This document shows positions 7,673 through 18,014 of a stretch of DNA of 64,000 bases, piece after piece. The stretch lies in assembly GCA_003265435.1 (NCBI GenBank), contig NOXC01000003.1:62001-126000 (forward strand), given 5' to 3'. This stretch comes from Cellvibrionaceae bacterium AOL6. GTDB taxonomy: Bacteria; Pseudomonadota; Gammaproteobacteria; Pseudomonadales; Cellvibrionaceae. Within the stretch, counting starts at the first letter, position 1. Every line of letters starts with the position of its first letter. The position numbers were made by a program, and so were the translations under genes. The notes under the pieces are model-generated. The model was given only the letters and a program-made list of their open reading frames with translations. It had not been told where the DNA came from and ran no database searches.

Positions 7673-9208
7673 CTAAACGGTTGGCTTATCCTGCAATACC
7701 AACTTTTGCGCTTCGATTTTTTGCTGCCAGATTTTCGGGCCTGTCTGGTGCACCGCTTCGCCTCGCGAATCCACCGCCACGGTAACAGGCATATCTTTGA
7801 CTTCGAATTCGTAGATGGCTTCCATTCCAAGGTCTTCAAAGGCCAATACCTTGGCACCGACGATCGCTTTAGAAACCAGATAGGCAGCGCCACCCACTGC
7901 CATCAGATAGACCGCCTTGTTGTCTTTAATCGCCTCAATCGCTGTGGGCCCGCGCTCCGCCTTGCCCACCATGCCAATCAAACCGGTTTTTTCGAGCACC
8001 GTTCGCGTAAATTTGTCCATACGTGTGGCCGTTGTCGGGCCTGCTGGCCCCACCACTTCCTCACGAACCGGGTCTACCGGACCCACGTAATAAATAAAGC
8101 GATTTTCGAAGTCTACCGGCATCGGCTCACCGGCCTCAATCATTTCAACCAAGCGCTTGTGCGCTGCATCACGCCCTGTTAACAATTTGCCGCTGAGCAA
8201 GACGGTTTCTCCGGGCTGCCACGCTTCAAGGTCAGCTTTCGTGACTTTATCCAGGTCGACGCGACGTACACTGTCGCCGACTTCCCAGGCAATTTCAGGC
8301 CAGTCGTCCAGGTTCGGCGGAGTCTGCAAGGCTGGGCCTGAGCCGTCCAATACAAAGTGTGCGTGACGTGTCGCCGCGCAATTCGGAATGATCGCGATGG
8401 CTTTGTTCGCCGCGTGCGAAGGATAATCCTTGATCTTGATATCCAGTACCGTGGTTAATCCCCCCAGGCCCTGCGCACCGATACCCAGCGCATTGACCTT
8501 GTCGAAGAGCTCAAGACGGAGTTCTTCAGCGCGATTGGCGGCGCCACGGGCTTGCAGATCTTGAATATCGATCGGGTCGAGCAGGGACTCTTTGGCGAGC
8601 AACATGGCTTTTTCCGCTGTACCGCCAATACCGATGCCCAACATACCTGGCGGACACCAACCGGCCCCCATTTGCGGCACCATTTTCAGCACCCAGTCCA
8701 CGACCGAGTCCGACGGGTTAAGCATCGCAAACTTCGATTTCGCTTCGGAACCGCCACCTTTGGCCGCAACGTGAATATCGATCGTATTTCCCGGGACGAT
8801 GTTGTAATGAATCACCGCAGGCGTGTTATCCCCCGTGTTTTTGCGAGCACCATCCGGGTCCGCGAGAATCGAGGCACGCAGGACGTTGTCCGGGTGGTTG
8901 TACGCACGACGCACACCTTCATTGATCATGTCTTCCAGGCTCATATCGCCTTCGATCTGGCAGCCCATTCCCACATTCACAAAGGCCGTCACAATACCCG
9001 TGTCCTGGCAGATGGGGCGTTTACCCTGAGCACACATGCGCGAATTGATCAGAATCTGGGCCATCGCATCGCGCGCGGCCTGGCTTTCTTCGCGCTCATA
9101 CGCTGCATGCACCGCATCAATAAAGTCTTTGGGGTGATAGTAAGAAATAAATTGCAGCGCATCTTCGACGCTGGCGATGATGTCGTCCTGGCGGATGATC
9201 GTAGCCAT
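7673..9208 (-). CDS. Class I (iron-sulfur) fumarate hydratase
   Basis: A 511-residue single-chain class I fumarase that interconverts fumarate and L-malate in the TCA cycle. The three cluster cysteines are Cys67 (KRPICQDTG), Cys185 (GWCPPGMLGIGIGG) and Cys277 (IPNCAATRHAHF), matching the 4Fe-4S ligands of FumA/FumB. The C-terminal fumarase domain starts near residue 330. The gene is followed by pterin dehydratase and preceded by a coiled-coil protein on the same strand. Whether to name it fumA or fumB is arbitrary. The oxygen-sensitive cluster links it to Fe-S biogenesis (erpA at 61 kb). Confidence 0.95.
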   Translation of the reverse strand: MATIIRQDDIIASVEDALQFISYYHPKDFIDAVHAAYEREESQAARDAMAQILINSRMCAQGKRPICQDTGIVTAFVNVGMGCQIEGDMSLEDMINEGVRRAYNHPDNVLRASILADPDGARKNTGDNTPAVIHYNIVPGNTIDIHVAAKGGGSEAKSKFAMLNPSDSVVDWVLKMVPQMGAGWCPPGMLGIGIGGTAEKAMLLAKESLLDPIDIQDLQARGAANRAEELRLELFDKVNALGIGAQGLGGLTTVLDIKIKDYPSHAANKAIAIIPNCAATRHAHFVLDGSGPALQTPPNLDDWPEIAWEVGDSVRRVDLDKVTKADLEAWQPGETVLLSGKLLTGRDAAHKRLVEMIEAGEPMPVDFENRFIYYVGPVDPVREEVVGPAGPTTATRMDKFTRTVLEKTGLIGMVGKAERGPTAIEAIKDNKAVYLMAVGGAAYLVSKAIVGAKVLAFEDLGMEAIYEFEVKDMPVTVAVDSRGEAVHQTGPKIWQQKIEAQKLVLQDKPTV

Positions 9209-9266
9209 AGTTTTACGTTCTCTGTCTCGATGATTTAATGTGGAGCGCCTGACCTGTGCTCAGGTT

Positions 9267-10028
9267 CTAGGGCTGTGCCCCACCTTTTAATTCTAGCAAT
9301 TGCTGATTGACCGAACGGCGAAAGCCGTTGATTGCTTCAATATCTCGCTGCACGTCTTGCAAGCGACGCTCGATATCCGCCACGCTGCGATCTAGGGCGG
9401 CACTGCTTTCTGCAGCTTTACGTGCTTGCGACGACACCGTTGCGTAATTTTTTTCGATGCCGGTCAGCGCGTTCTGCTGGGCATCCACCAAGTCACCGAT
9501 CACTCTCATTTCCGCAGAGAGGGACTCGACGCGCTTAGCCGCGTTGGCCGCAGCTTTTTTCGCTTCGGCTGCGGCCTCTTTGTTTTCCGCTATCGACTTG
9601 CGATTGCGGTCATAGCTGACACCCCAGAGTTTACGAATCTCTGAATGCGCCTCTTTCAAACTGGCTTGCATTTGCGCCGCAGAGGCGCTGGTTTCATCGT
9701 CGGTCAGCGTGAGCTTATTTTCGAGTTCGACGAGCCTGCCTTCGTAGCTTGCGACCTGCTTTTGCGCTTCCGTCAGCTGGAGATACAAATACCCCGCACC
9801 GCCACACGCAACGAGAGCAAACAAAAAGGCAATGGGCGCCAGCGGAGAAGAGGCACTTTTGGCGCTGCGGCGCGAATTTGCGACAGGCGAGGGGCGCGAG
9901 TTGCCTGTGTTGTTGCTTCTGCCACCCCCCGTAGCAGGACGACTCGGCTTGGCTGCCGGAGTACGCGTTCGCGTCTCGTCTGAATCTGGACGCAAACCTG
10001 AAATGGTCGGTTCTCTTCGATTGTTCAT
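9267..10028 (-). CDS. Single-pass membrane coiled-coil protein
   Basis: A 253-residue protein of unknown function. Residues 1-63 are polar, rich in Arg, Ser, Pro and Asn, and probably cytoplasmic. A membrane helix follows (about 66-86, LAPIAFLFALVACGGAGYLYL). The rest is a long Ala/Glu/Lys-rich coiled coil, including NKEAAAEAKKAAANAAKRVES, and probably lies in the periplasm. No catalytic motif is seen. It sits upstream of fumarase on the same strand with 58 bp between. Confidence 0.75.
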   Translation of the reverse strand: MNNRREPTISGLRPDSDETRTRTPAAKPSRPATGGGRSNNTGNSRPSPVANSRRSAKSASSPLAPIAFLFALVACGGAGYLYLQLTEAQKQVASYEGRLVELENKLTLTDDETSASAAQMQASLKEAHSEIRKLWGVSYDRNRKSIAENKEAAAEAKKAAANAAKRVESLSAEMRVIGDLVDAQQNALTGIEKNYATVSSQARKAAESSAALDRSVADIERRLQDVQRDIEAINGFRRSVNQQLLELKGGAQP

Positions 10029-10202
10029 AGTGTCTCACTCGGCCTGACAGGCACAATCCGTAATCAGAACAAAAATGCTACCCGGTAACCGGCCGCGGAT
10101 TCGGGCCATAGACAGACGACGCTCACGGAGGGAACCTTGTGCAGAAACGTATCATAACAAAGTCCACACTGGCGCAGAATACGCTGCACGGATAGCAGAT
10201 AC

Positions 10203-10231
10203 AAAAACGGCTCCCGAAGGAGCCGTTTTTT
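10203..10231 (-). terminator. Rho-independent terminator of groESL
   Basis: The stem CGGCTCC/GGAGCCG is capped by a TTCG tetraloop on the minus strand, followed by a T-run. It is 15 bp after the groEL stop. The flanking A and T runs make it potentially bidirectional. Confidence 0.9.
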
Positions 10232-10245
10232 CGATAGCGCTGGGC

Positions 10246-11913
<1,668 letters not shown>

Positions 11914-11948
11914 TTACAGTTGGAATGCTTGAATTACGGGTTCAGGGC

Positions 11949-12239
11949 TTATTCGATGATCGCTTTGATATCGCTTTCGCTGAGGATGACCAGCTCTTCG
12001 CCGTCAACTTCAATCGTGTCGCTGCCCGCGTACTTGCCGAACACAACGGTGTCACCTACTTTGACATCGACGGGACGCGTTTCGCCGTTATCCAGAATAC
12101 GACCGTTACCCACCGCGACCACTTCACCCTGATTGGGCTTCTCTTTGGCCGAACCGGGCAGCACGATGCCACCTGCGGTCTTCTCTTCTTCTTCCTTGCG
12201 ACGAACTACGATTCGATCGTGTAAAGGACGGATTTTCAT
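11949..12239 (-). CDS. groES: Co-chaperonin GroES (10 kDa)
   Basis: A 96-residue co-chaperonin, the heptameric lid of GroEL. It begins [19 protein letters not shown] and contains the mobile loop segment [22 protein letters not shown] 12239 is chosen for the normal family N-terminus and is preceded by GGAG. The frame extends upstream to 12317 but those residues are unrelated to the family. Confidence 0.97.
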   Translation of the reverse strand: MKIRPLHDRIVVRRKEEEEKTAGGIVLPGSAKEKPNQGEVVAVGNGRILDNGETRPVDVKVGDTVVFGKYAGSDTIEVDGEELVILSESDIKAIIE

Positions 12240-12345
12240 GAACGTTATCTCCGTAAAAATGTAAGCAATGTTGATGAGCCCGATGTGGGCTGGTTTGTAC
12301 TTACGAGGCAGCCGCAAGAGCGCCCCGAAAAAATCAGTGTTTGCA

Positions 12346-12375
12346 AGATGGGTCTAGAAAATGGCATTTCAAGGG
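12346..12375 (-). promoter_or_regulatory. Sigma-32 heat-shock promoter of groESL
   Basis: On the minus strand, CTTGAAA (12367-12373) and CCCATCT (12346-12352) are separated by 14 bases, close to the heat-shock consensus CTTGAAA-N13/14-CCCCATNT. The transcript would start near 12339, giving a leader of about 100 bases. No CIRCE inverted repeat was seen. Confidence 0.85.
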
Positions 12376-12410
12376 ATGAAATTGAAAAATTTCACTATAG
12401 AACCGACTCA

Positions 12411-12443
12411 ACGCATACAAAGGGGTCTGACCCCAGCGTATGC
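12411..12443. repeat. Dispersed palindromic repeat, copy B
   Basis: Core hairpin GGGGTC-T-GACCCC (12422-12434) flanked by arms GCATAC (12413-12418) and GTATGC (12438-12443). Read on the minus strand it shares ATACGCTGGGGTC and the downstream bases with copy A. It lies between the fxsA stop and the groESL promoter. Confidence 0.82.
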
Positions 12444-12450
12444 ACTGGTC

Positions 12451-12909
12451 TTAGCGGTCGCGGGGGTCTTCGCGCTGATATTCGCCCTCTAGGGTTTGCG
12501 GGCCTTGATCAGAAGGAGAGGCGCCTGCAGTGTGGCTGCGGCCCGGCGCCGCGCCGATGATCGTCGCACGCGCAATCAGACCTTGCAGCATCCACTTGCG
12601 TACGCCCGGCACCAGCAACAGGAAGCCAAAGGTATCGGTGACGAAACCGGGCGTCAGTAGCATGACGCCGCCGACGGCCAGACAGAGGCCGTCGATCATT
12701 TCTTGAGCCGGCACCTCGCCATGGGCCATACGCACCTGGGCTCGTCTTAAGGTAGAAAAGCCCTGAGCGCGAATCAACGCAACACCGACCACCGCCGTCA
12801 GTAGTACCAGCGCGACCGTGGGCAAAGCACCGATCAGGGAGCCGACCTTGATCAGGACGAACATCTCCACAATGGGCACAACTATGAACAGAACAAACAG
12901 GACTTTCAC
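12451..12909 (-). CDS. fxsA: FxsA family membrane protein
   Basis: A 152-residue inner-membrane protein. Three or four hydrophobic segments (MKVLFVLFIVVPIVEMFVLI, ALPTVALVLLTAVVGVALI, GLCLAVGGVMLLTPGFVTDTF) are followed by a polar C-terminal tail. PGFVTDTFGFLLLVPGVR is typical of the family. In E. coli FxsA is linked to F-exclusion of phage T7, but its cellular role is unclear. It is located just upstream of groESL, a common gammaproteobacterial arrangement. Confidence 0.9.
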   Translation of the reverse strand: MKVLFVLFIVVPIVEMFVLIKVGSLIGALPTVALVLLTAVVGVALIRAQGFSTLRRAQVRMAHGEVPAQEMIDGLCLAVGGVMLLTPGFVTDTFGFLLLVPGVRKWMLQGLIARATIIGAAPGRSHTAGASPSDQGPQTLEGEYQREDPRDR

Positions 12910-12956
12910 AAGGGGGCTCCGAATTTAGCCGACCAAAAGAAGCTTATCTTGGGGCG

Positions 12957-14021
12957 CTACCACTGATATCCAAGGCCTACGCGAAGCCGGGAATCCCGTG
13001 CACTCACCCCTTCGGGTGGCGTGTTGTCGTAGTCATAGCTGAACGCAATATCCGCCGTGATGCCACCGGCGATAGGCAGGCTCAAGCCCGAATCTGTATC
13101 CGCCTCCCAGTCATCACCGACATGGAGGGACTGCAAAAATTCCACATTGGAGAATAACCGCGTGTCCCTCGGCAACAGCAATCGGAAGCTGCTTGCCAAT
13201 CGCCAGGAGCCGTAAGATTCGTTCGTAGTGATATTGGGATCGTTTTGGTCGAAGGTGGTCTCGTTCAGGTACTGCGGCCCCGTCTCGACGGATAGCGCTG
13301 AAATACGGTTCTCCCAGAACTGATAACCGACACCCATGCTGAACGCATAGCGACTGTCGATAAAGCGCAATTCATCCTTGAGCGCCGAACCCCGGTTGGA
13401 GTAGAAGGTCTTTGGCGCAAAAAACCAGTCGAACTGGTAACTTGCCTCCAGGCGCAGTTGGAGTTCAGTTTCATTTTGAGATTCCGCGCGGTACTTCAGC
13501 CAGATATCGTGTCGGAAGTCGGTGTGGCGCATGAAGATATTCGTGTCGACATTCCAGTCCTGACGCTGCACTCGTCCGGAATCACGGTGACCCGTCGCGC
13601 TCAGCTTGCCGCGGTAGTCGTAGGTCGCCTTGCGAAAGCCTTCGTAACGCACGGCCTCTTTAACAGCGAGAAATTGCAGATTCACTTCCCCGTCTTCGTC
13701 ACACTCGAAGGTCACAACACCTTGACGTAAGCCGGCCCAGTAGCACGCACCATCGCGCGCGCGCAATTTCAGAGGCACGGAGCTGATCAATTCAACGATG
13801 CTGTTTTTGGGGAGATTGAGCTTGCCAAATACCGGGCTGAGCCACTCGACCCGATCGGCATAGATGGCCGCGATTTCGCCTTGCAGTGAGTCACCGTTGT
13901 CTAACAGCACCTCCCCGGCGTAGGATAGCTGGCTAAAGCAGAGCCACCCCAGCGTCACAATGATCCGTGATTTCAGCAAAACCGACCTATATATTGAAAC
14001 AGAGATTCCACGTCCACACAT
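12957..14021 (-). CDS. DUF481 outer-membrane-type protein
   Basis: A 354-residue protein with an N-terminal signal (SRIIVTLGWLCFSQLSYA, cleavage before GEV). The first mature domain, GEVLLDNGDSLQGEIAAI, resembles the N-terminal beta-domain found in such proteins. The rest has alternating aromatic beta-strands ending RLRVGLGYQW, with a C-terminal Trp typical of outer-membrane barrels. This fits DUF481 (YdiY-like). Function is unknown. It is divergent from the ampG-like gene with 55 bp between. Confidence 0.82.
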   Translation of the reverse strand: MCGRGISVSIYRSVLLKSRIIVTLGWLCFSQLSYAGEVLLDNGDSLQGEIAAIYADRVEWLSPVFGKLNLPKNSIVELISSVPLKLRARDGACYWAGLRQGVVTFECDEDGEVNLQFLAVKEAVRYEGFRKATYDYRGKLSATGHRDSGRVQRQDWNVDTNIFMRHTDFRHDIWLKYRAESQNETELQLRLEASYQFDWFFAPKTFYSNRGSALKDELRFIDSRYAFSMGVGYQFWENRISALSVETGPQYLNETTFDQNDPNITTNESYGSWRLASSFRLLLPRDTRLFSNVEFLQSLHVGDDWEADTDSGLSLPIAGGITADIAFSYDYDNTPPEGVSARDSRLRVGLGYQW

Positions 14022-14076
14022 CCCTGCATGCGTATTGGCGACGCCTCTGTGCGCCTAAGCGAGCGAAGATAGCAGA

Positions 14077-15660
14077 ATGAGCGGAAAAAATACATTAGCG
14101 CACTACAGTGATCGTCGTGTCCAGGCGGTATTTATATTCGGCATGGCCTCTGGGCTCCCGTGGGTACTGATTGGCTCGGCCCTGACGCTATGGCTCAAAG
14201 AGAGCGGCGTCAGCCGCAGCGCCATCGGCTACACCGGTTTAATTTACGCGACCTATGCCATCAACTTTCTGTGGTCACCCCTAGTAGACCGTGTTGCGAT
14301 ACCCGGATTTCGCCGTTGGCTTGGTCAACGACAGAGCTGGATTGTGCCCTGCTTGCTGTGTATCGCTCTCGCCTGCGCCGGCATGGCCCAGCTCGGCACG
14401 GAGCACGGCCCCAAATGGCTTGCCGCGCTGGGTTTGCTTATCGCCTTCGCCTCCGCGACACAGGACATTGCGATTGATGCCTACCGGATCGACAGCTTCG
14501 GCCCGGACGAAACCGCACTTCAATCCACGGCAGCGGGTGCCGCGACGGCGGGCTGGTGGTCGGGCTATGCGGGTCTCGGTTTCATTCCCTTGTACCTTTC
14601 TGACGCGGGCTGGAGTTGGCCAAGCCTGTATCTTTTGATGGGCGCAATACCACTCTCGCTCGCATTGCTGACCTTCCTCTTGCCCTCACCTGCCTTCCAC
14701 CGCCCACCTGGCGCCTCAGCGAATTATGAACGCCTAGTGCGCGCAAACAGTCAGCGTGGTCACGTCGCCAAGTTCGCATTAATGGTTGCGCTGCTGTCTC
14801 CGCTGTTGCTCGCCTTTTGGGGATTTGTCGGCAGCCCGGGAATGAACGATGCCATCACCTCTCACACCGCGTACATTCCTGTCCTGATTCTAGCGGGCCT
14901 GATTCTGACGCTGTTTGCGGCCTGGGTCATGAGCGTCGCAATGCGGGCCACACCCCGGGACACCGCGTCCCGCCACGCCAGCCTATCAGACCGAGCGATG
15001 GCGAGGACGATGAATGCCCTGTGCGAACCCGTGCAGGATTTCTTTACCCGCAATGGCGTGCGGCTGGCAATTCAGATATTGCTGTTTATTTTCCTGTTCA
15101 AACTGGGCGAGGCCTTTCTCGGGAAAATGTCGATCGTGTTTTACAAGGAGGTGGGCTTCAGCAATACCGATATCGCCACCTACTCCAAGATGCTGACGTG
15201 GTGGGTCACCATCATCGCCGCGCTGTTTGCAGGCGCACTGAATGCGCGTTTCGGGCTGGTGAAGGGGCTGTTTATCAGTGGCGTGCTGATGGCCGGTAGC
15301 AACCTGATGTTTGCTTGGATCGCGTGGGTGGGGCCAAGCATTCCCCTGTACATTGCGACGATTATCGTCGACGGTGTAGCAGCAGCATGGTCGCTCGTTG
15401 CGTTTGTGGCGTTTATCTCCGCGCTGTGCAATCACCAGTTTTCGGCCTCTCAATATGCCTTACTGGCGTCATTGGGCGCGCTCGGTCGCACCACACTGTC
15501 ATCACTGAGCGGTGTGGTCGTTGATCTTCTTGGAGGAAACTGGCCGCTGTTTTTCGTACTGACCACGCTGATGGTGGTGCCGAGTCTGCTGTTACTGCTG
15601 GTTATCGCACGCAAGGTCAAGCCCGCTACAACTTCACCTTCTTCGTCATCAGCGTCTTGA
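14077..15660 (+). CDS. ampG: AmpG-like muropeptide MFS permease
   Basis: A 527-residue polytopic membrane protein of the major facilitator superfamily. The N-terminus FIFGMASGLPWVLIGSALTLWLKESGVSRSAIGY matches AmpG, the importer of GlcNAc-anhydroMurNAc muropeptides for cell wall recycling. TQDIAIDAYRID in the first half is also AmpG-like. The length fits AmpG proteins with extra helices. ampE and ampD lie just downstream on the opposite strand, which supports the role. Its 3' end overlaps the out-of-frame tail of parA. Confidence 0.85.
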   Translation: MSGKNTLAHYSDRRVQAVFIFGMASGLPWVLIGSALTLWLKESGVSRSAIGYTGLIYATYAINFLWSPLVDRVAIPGFRRWLGQRQSWIVPCLLCIALACAGMAQLGTEHGPKWLAALGLLIAFASATQDIAIDAYRIDSFGPDETALQSTAAGAATAGWWSGYAGLGFIPLYLSDAGWSWPSLYLLMGAIPLSLALLTFLLPSPAFHRPPGASANYERLVRANSQRGHVAKFALMVALLSPLLLAFWGFVGSPGMNDAITSHTAYIPVLILAGLILTLFAAWVMSVAMRATPRDTASRHASLSDRAMARTMNALCEPVQDFFTRNGVRLAIQILLFIFLFKLGEAFLGKMSIVFYKEVGFSNTDIATYSKMLTWWVTIIAALFAGALNARFGLVKGLFISGVLMAGSNLMFAWIAWVGPSIPLYIATIIVDGVAAAWSLVAFVAFISALCNHQFSASQYALLASLGALGRTTLSSLSGVVVDLLGGNWPLFFVLTTLMVVPSLLLLLVIARKVKPATTSPSSSSAS

Positions 15661-15741
15661 TCTCCCGCCACATGGCTCGGTAGGCACGCGCCGCATTGCC
15701 GCGGCTGGCGTAACTGGTCAGCGGGCGTCGCAGGTGGGACA
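15626..15741 (-). other. Out-of-frame C-terminal tail of parA
   Basis: In the -1 frame relative to parA, this stretch encodes a tail of about 38 residues up to a TAG at 15626-15628. Pattern PLTSYASRGNAARAYRAMW followed by REIK resembles the last helices of ParA-family ATPases (Pro, Tyr-Ala, Ala-Ala-x-Ala-Tyr, Trp-x-Glu-Ile). Joined to parA the product would be 251 residues. The tail overlaps the end of the ampG-like gene by 35 bases in convergent orientation. Confidence 0.7.
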
Positions 15742-16380
15742 TTTTTCTGCGGCGCTGTCCATCGGCACCCAGGTGTCGAGGATGTCCACCGGGAGATAGC
15801 GGGCGTTCATCAAGGTCTGCCGATGTAAACTGCGACGGCGATCGACCATATTAAAAAAGCCAACAATCTTCTTTGGAGAGCGTTTTTTCTTTTCGAAAAA
15901 ATCGACAACCTGCGTCATGGCCCGCAGAGAAAGGGGGCTGGGAATCATTGGCACCAGCACCAGATCCACACCTGAGAGAATGTATTCCACACTCGGTGAC
16001 AGCGTCGGAGGGCAGTCGAAGATCAGGATGGACGCATCTTCGCTCAGGGGCGAGACCAGCTTCTGCATCAGTTTGCGCGGGCCATCCACACCGGCAAGTT
16101 CCATATCCGTTTTACGCAGACTGAGATCCGCCGGGATCAGCGTCAAGTTGGGAAACGGCGTGGCTTTCTGCAACTCACCAATGGGCACCCCCTGAGAAAG
16201 CAGCTTAACGGCTTTCGTCTTGGTGTCGTCGATGCCACAGTACCAACTGGCGGCTCCCTGTGGGTCCCAATCCCAAAGCACTGTGCGCTTGTTCGCTTCC
16301 GCAGCCAGATAGGCGAGGTTCACGGCGGTCGTTGTCTTGCCCACACCGCCTTTCAAATTGTACAGCGCGATTGTCATCAT
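15718..16380 (-). CDS. ParA family ATPase (frameshifted C-terminus)
   Basis: In frame this encodes 220 residues. The deviant Walker A motif KGGVGKTTTAV (residues 10-20) and the segments VLWDWDPQGAASWY and ILIFDCPPTLSP identify a ParA/MinD-type ATPase. The last residues CPTCDAR do not look like the family. The -1 frame, entered at a run of five A (minus strand, 15742-15746), continues with MSHLRRPLTSYASRGNAARA and YRAMWREIKTLM, the expected family ending, so the frame is shifted. The gene lies between ampG and ampE. No ParB partner or parS site was noted, so it is probably not the chromosome segregation ParA. A sequencing error, a mutation or programmed frameshifting could each explain the shift. 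Confidence 0.82.
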   Translation of the reverse strand: MMTIALYNLKGGVGKTTTAVNLAYLAAEANKRTVLWDWDPQGAASWYCGIDDTKTKAVKLLSQGVPIGELQKATPFPNLTLIPADLSLRKTDMELAGVDGPRKLMQKLVSPLSEDASILIFDCPPTLSPSVEYILSGVDLVLVPMIPSPLSLRAMTQVVDFFEKKKRSPKKIVGFFNMVDRRRSLHRQTLMNARYLPVDILDTWVPMDSAAEKCPTCDAR

Positions 16381-16440
16381 AGTGGTGATTAAAAACGTTC
16401 CTTATTTCCTGACGAAGGCTATTGGCCTTCCCGCTCACAT

Positions 16441-17286
16441 TTACAAAAAGATCACAATCAAAGACGCCACACCTAACCAGAACCAAAAAGTCCGTTGATA
16501 CAGCTTACTCATCAATGACAGCTCTTTACGGGTAATTTCGCAATCCGGTTCCAGCTCTTCGCTGACCGACAGCGCACCCAAAATCATTGGGCTCAAGGCT
16601 TCAATCGTGCTTCGACGGACACAGAGTACGCATTCTTTCCACTGCCCCATGCAACCCGAAAAATTTCCGGTTAACGCAAACGACAGCCCGAGCAGACGCA
16701 CTGCAGGCCACTCGAGCAACCACAACCAGCGCTGCATAATGCCGTCTTCTTCGCGGCCGCGCTGAACCTGCAGAAAAACCAATCGATACATCAACGCACC
16801 AAGTGGCCCTAACAGGAAAAACCAAAACAACACGGCGAAGAGCCGCTCAAAACCGCGATATCCGGCTTCATCAAACACATGGCGGTGCAATTGGGGCCAG
16901 TCTTCATCGCGGATACCGTCTAGCGACACGTTAAAGCGTGCCGCCCGCACCTTGGCGGAGTCCCAATCTTCGATGTAGCAGGCCTGGGTGTACTCGCGCA
17001 CAATCTCGGCAAACTCACCGCGCCCAAGGCTGTAGAGCAAAACAATGATGGCCACGACCAATTGCATGCCCGCAATGGGCGCCACTAACAGGTCAAATAC
17101 GATGGCGAAAAGAAACAGCACAAAGGCGACGCCCACAAAACTTCGAAATTCGGGCTTGAACCAGTTCAACCGGCTCGCACGATCCTGCAGCCCGAAGTAC
17201 CAGCCGTCTTTGTGTAAGGGATTGTTGGCGCCCCACACCTGCACAAACGCGAGGGCCACGATGATCACCAGAATTTCCACAAGCAC
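16441..17286 (-). CDS. ampE: AmpE-like regulatory membrane protein
   Basis: A 281-residue integral membrane protein. It begins MLVEILVIIVALAFVQVWGA and has two more hydrophobic pairs and a C-terminal helix (FWFWLGVASLIVIFL). The pattern DWPQLHRHVFDEAGYRGFERLFAVLFWFFLLGP is typical of AmpE, historically linked to beta-lactamase induction with AmpD. It is 30 bp downstream of ampD on the same strand, as in Pseudomonas. Confidence 0.9.
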   Translation of the reverse strand: MLVEILVIIVALAFVQVWGANNPLHKDGWYFGLQDRASRLNWFKPEFRSFVGVAFVLFLFAIVFDLLVAPIAGMQLVVAIIVLLYSLGRGEFAEIVREYTQACYIEDWDSAKVRAARFNVSLDGIRDEDWPQLHRHVFDEAGYRGFERLFAVLFWFFLLGPLGALMYRLVFLQVQRGREEDGIMQRWLWLLEWPAVRLLGLSFALTGNFSGCMGQWKECVLCVRRSTIEALSPMILGALSVSEELEPDCEITRKELSLMSKLYQRTFWFWLGVASLIVIFL

Positions 17287-17316
17287 TCCTTTTACTGAAG
17301 GCCCCTGAGGGCGGTT

Positions 17317-17904
17317 TTATGCTGTTGCCAGCATCGCCCGGTAACGCGGCCATTCAAACGCCGGACCCGGATCTGTTTTTCTCTGCGGGGCAATATCACT
17401 GTGCCCGCATATTCTGTCGTATGTGATAGCAGGATACGCGTGCTGTATTGCATTTGTGAGCGACACCAATGCGTCATATTGCGCCTCAGTGTAGGGCTCG
17501 GTGTCAGTCCCTTCCAGCTCGATGCCGATGCTGTAATCATTGCACTCCATCACGCCCTGAAACGATGAGCGCCCGGCGTGCCATGCACGATCATCGAAAG
17601 ACACAAATTGCGTGATCTTACCGAGGCGGCTGACAAAGCAATGCGCGGACACTTCCAGCCCGCGTATCTCGCCAAAGTACGGATGAGCTTCATGGTCTAG
17701 ACAGTTGGTAAAAAAGGCTTCGACGCAGCCGTTGCAATACTCACCTGGCGGAAGACTGATGTTATGTATGACGAGCAGACTGATGGCCACACCCTTTGGC
17801 CGGGTATTGAAATTGGGAGAAGGGAGTCGCCTGGCCTCACAGAGCCAGCCGTGTTCGATCCGCAAGAGAAAACGCCCTGTCATCGTAGTGTCATTAACCG
17901 ACAA
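17317..17904 (-). CDS. ampD: 1,6-anhydro-N-acetylmuramyl-L-alanine amidase AmpD
   Basis: A 195-residue cytoplasmic zinc amidase that removes the peptide from anhydroMurNAc-peptides during peptidoglycan recycling. The predicted zinc ligands are His47 (LVIHNISLPPG), His168 (ICGHSDIAP) and Asp178 (KTDPGPAF). Glu129 in SIGIELEGTD corresponds to a conserved active-site Glu. It starts an operon with ampE and is preceded by a double palindromic repeat. Through substrate removal AmpD controls AmpR-dependent beta-lactamase in relatives; no ampR or ampC is in the window. Confidence 0.95.
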   Translation of the reverse strand: MSVNDTTMTGRFLLRIEHGWLCEARRLPSPNFNTRPKGVAISLLVIHNISLPPGEYCNGCVEAFFTNCLDHEAHPYFGEIRGLEVSAHCFVSRLGKITQFVSFDDRAWHAGRSSFQGVMECNDYSIGIELEGTDTEPYTEAQYDALVSLTNAIQHAYPAITYDRICGHSDIAPQRKTDPGPAFEWPRYRAMLATA

Positions 17905-17957
17905 TCATAACGCGGCGAACAACGGAATCAAAGCACGACAATAGGGATCAGCACAAA

Positions 17958-18013
17958 GTATCCATCGGGGTCAGACCCCAATGGATACACTGGGGTCTGA
18001 CCCCGATGGATAC
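17958..18013. repeat. Dispersed palindromic repeat, two tandem copies (C1, C2)
   Basis: C1 is a nearly perfect palindrome: GTATCCAT at 17958-17965, GGGGTC-A-GACCCC at 17967-17979, ATGGATAC at 17981-17988. C2 follows at once with core 17992-18004 and the arm ATGGATAC at 18006-18013. C2 and copy A share TGGGGTCTGACCCC and ATGGATACGT. The pair fills the space between the DUF1631 gene stop (18015) and the ampD start. Confidence 0.9.
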
Positions 18014-18014
18014 G

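Noticed and set aside
12240-12345. CIRCE element before groES
   Set aside because: No TTAGCACTC-N9-GAGTGCTAA repeat was found; the sigma-32 promoter explains control.
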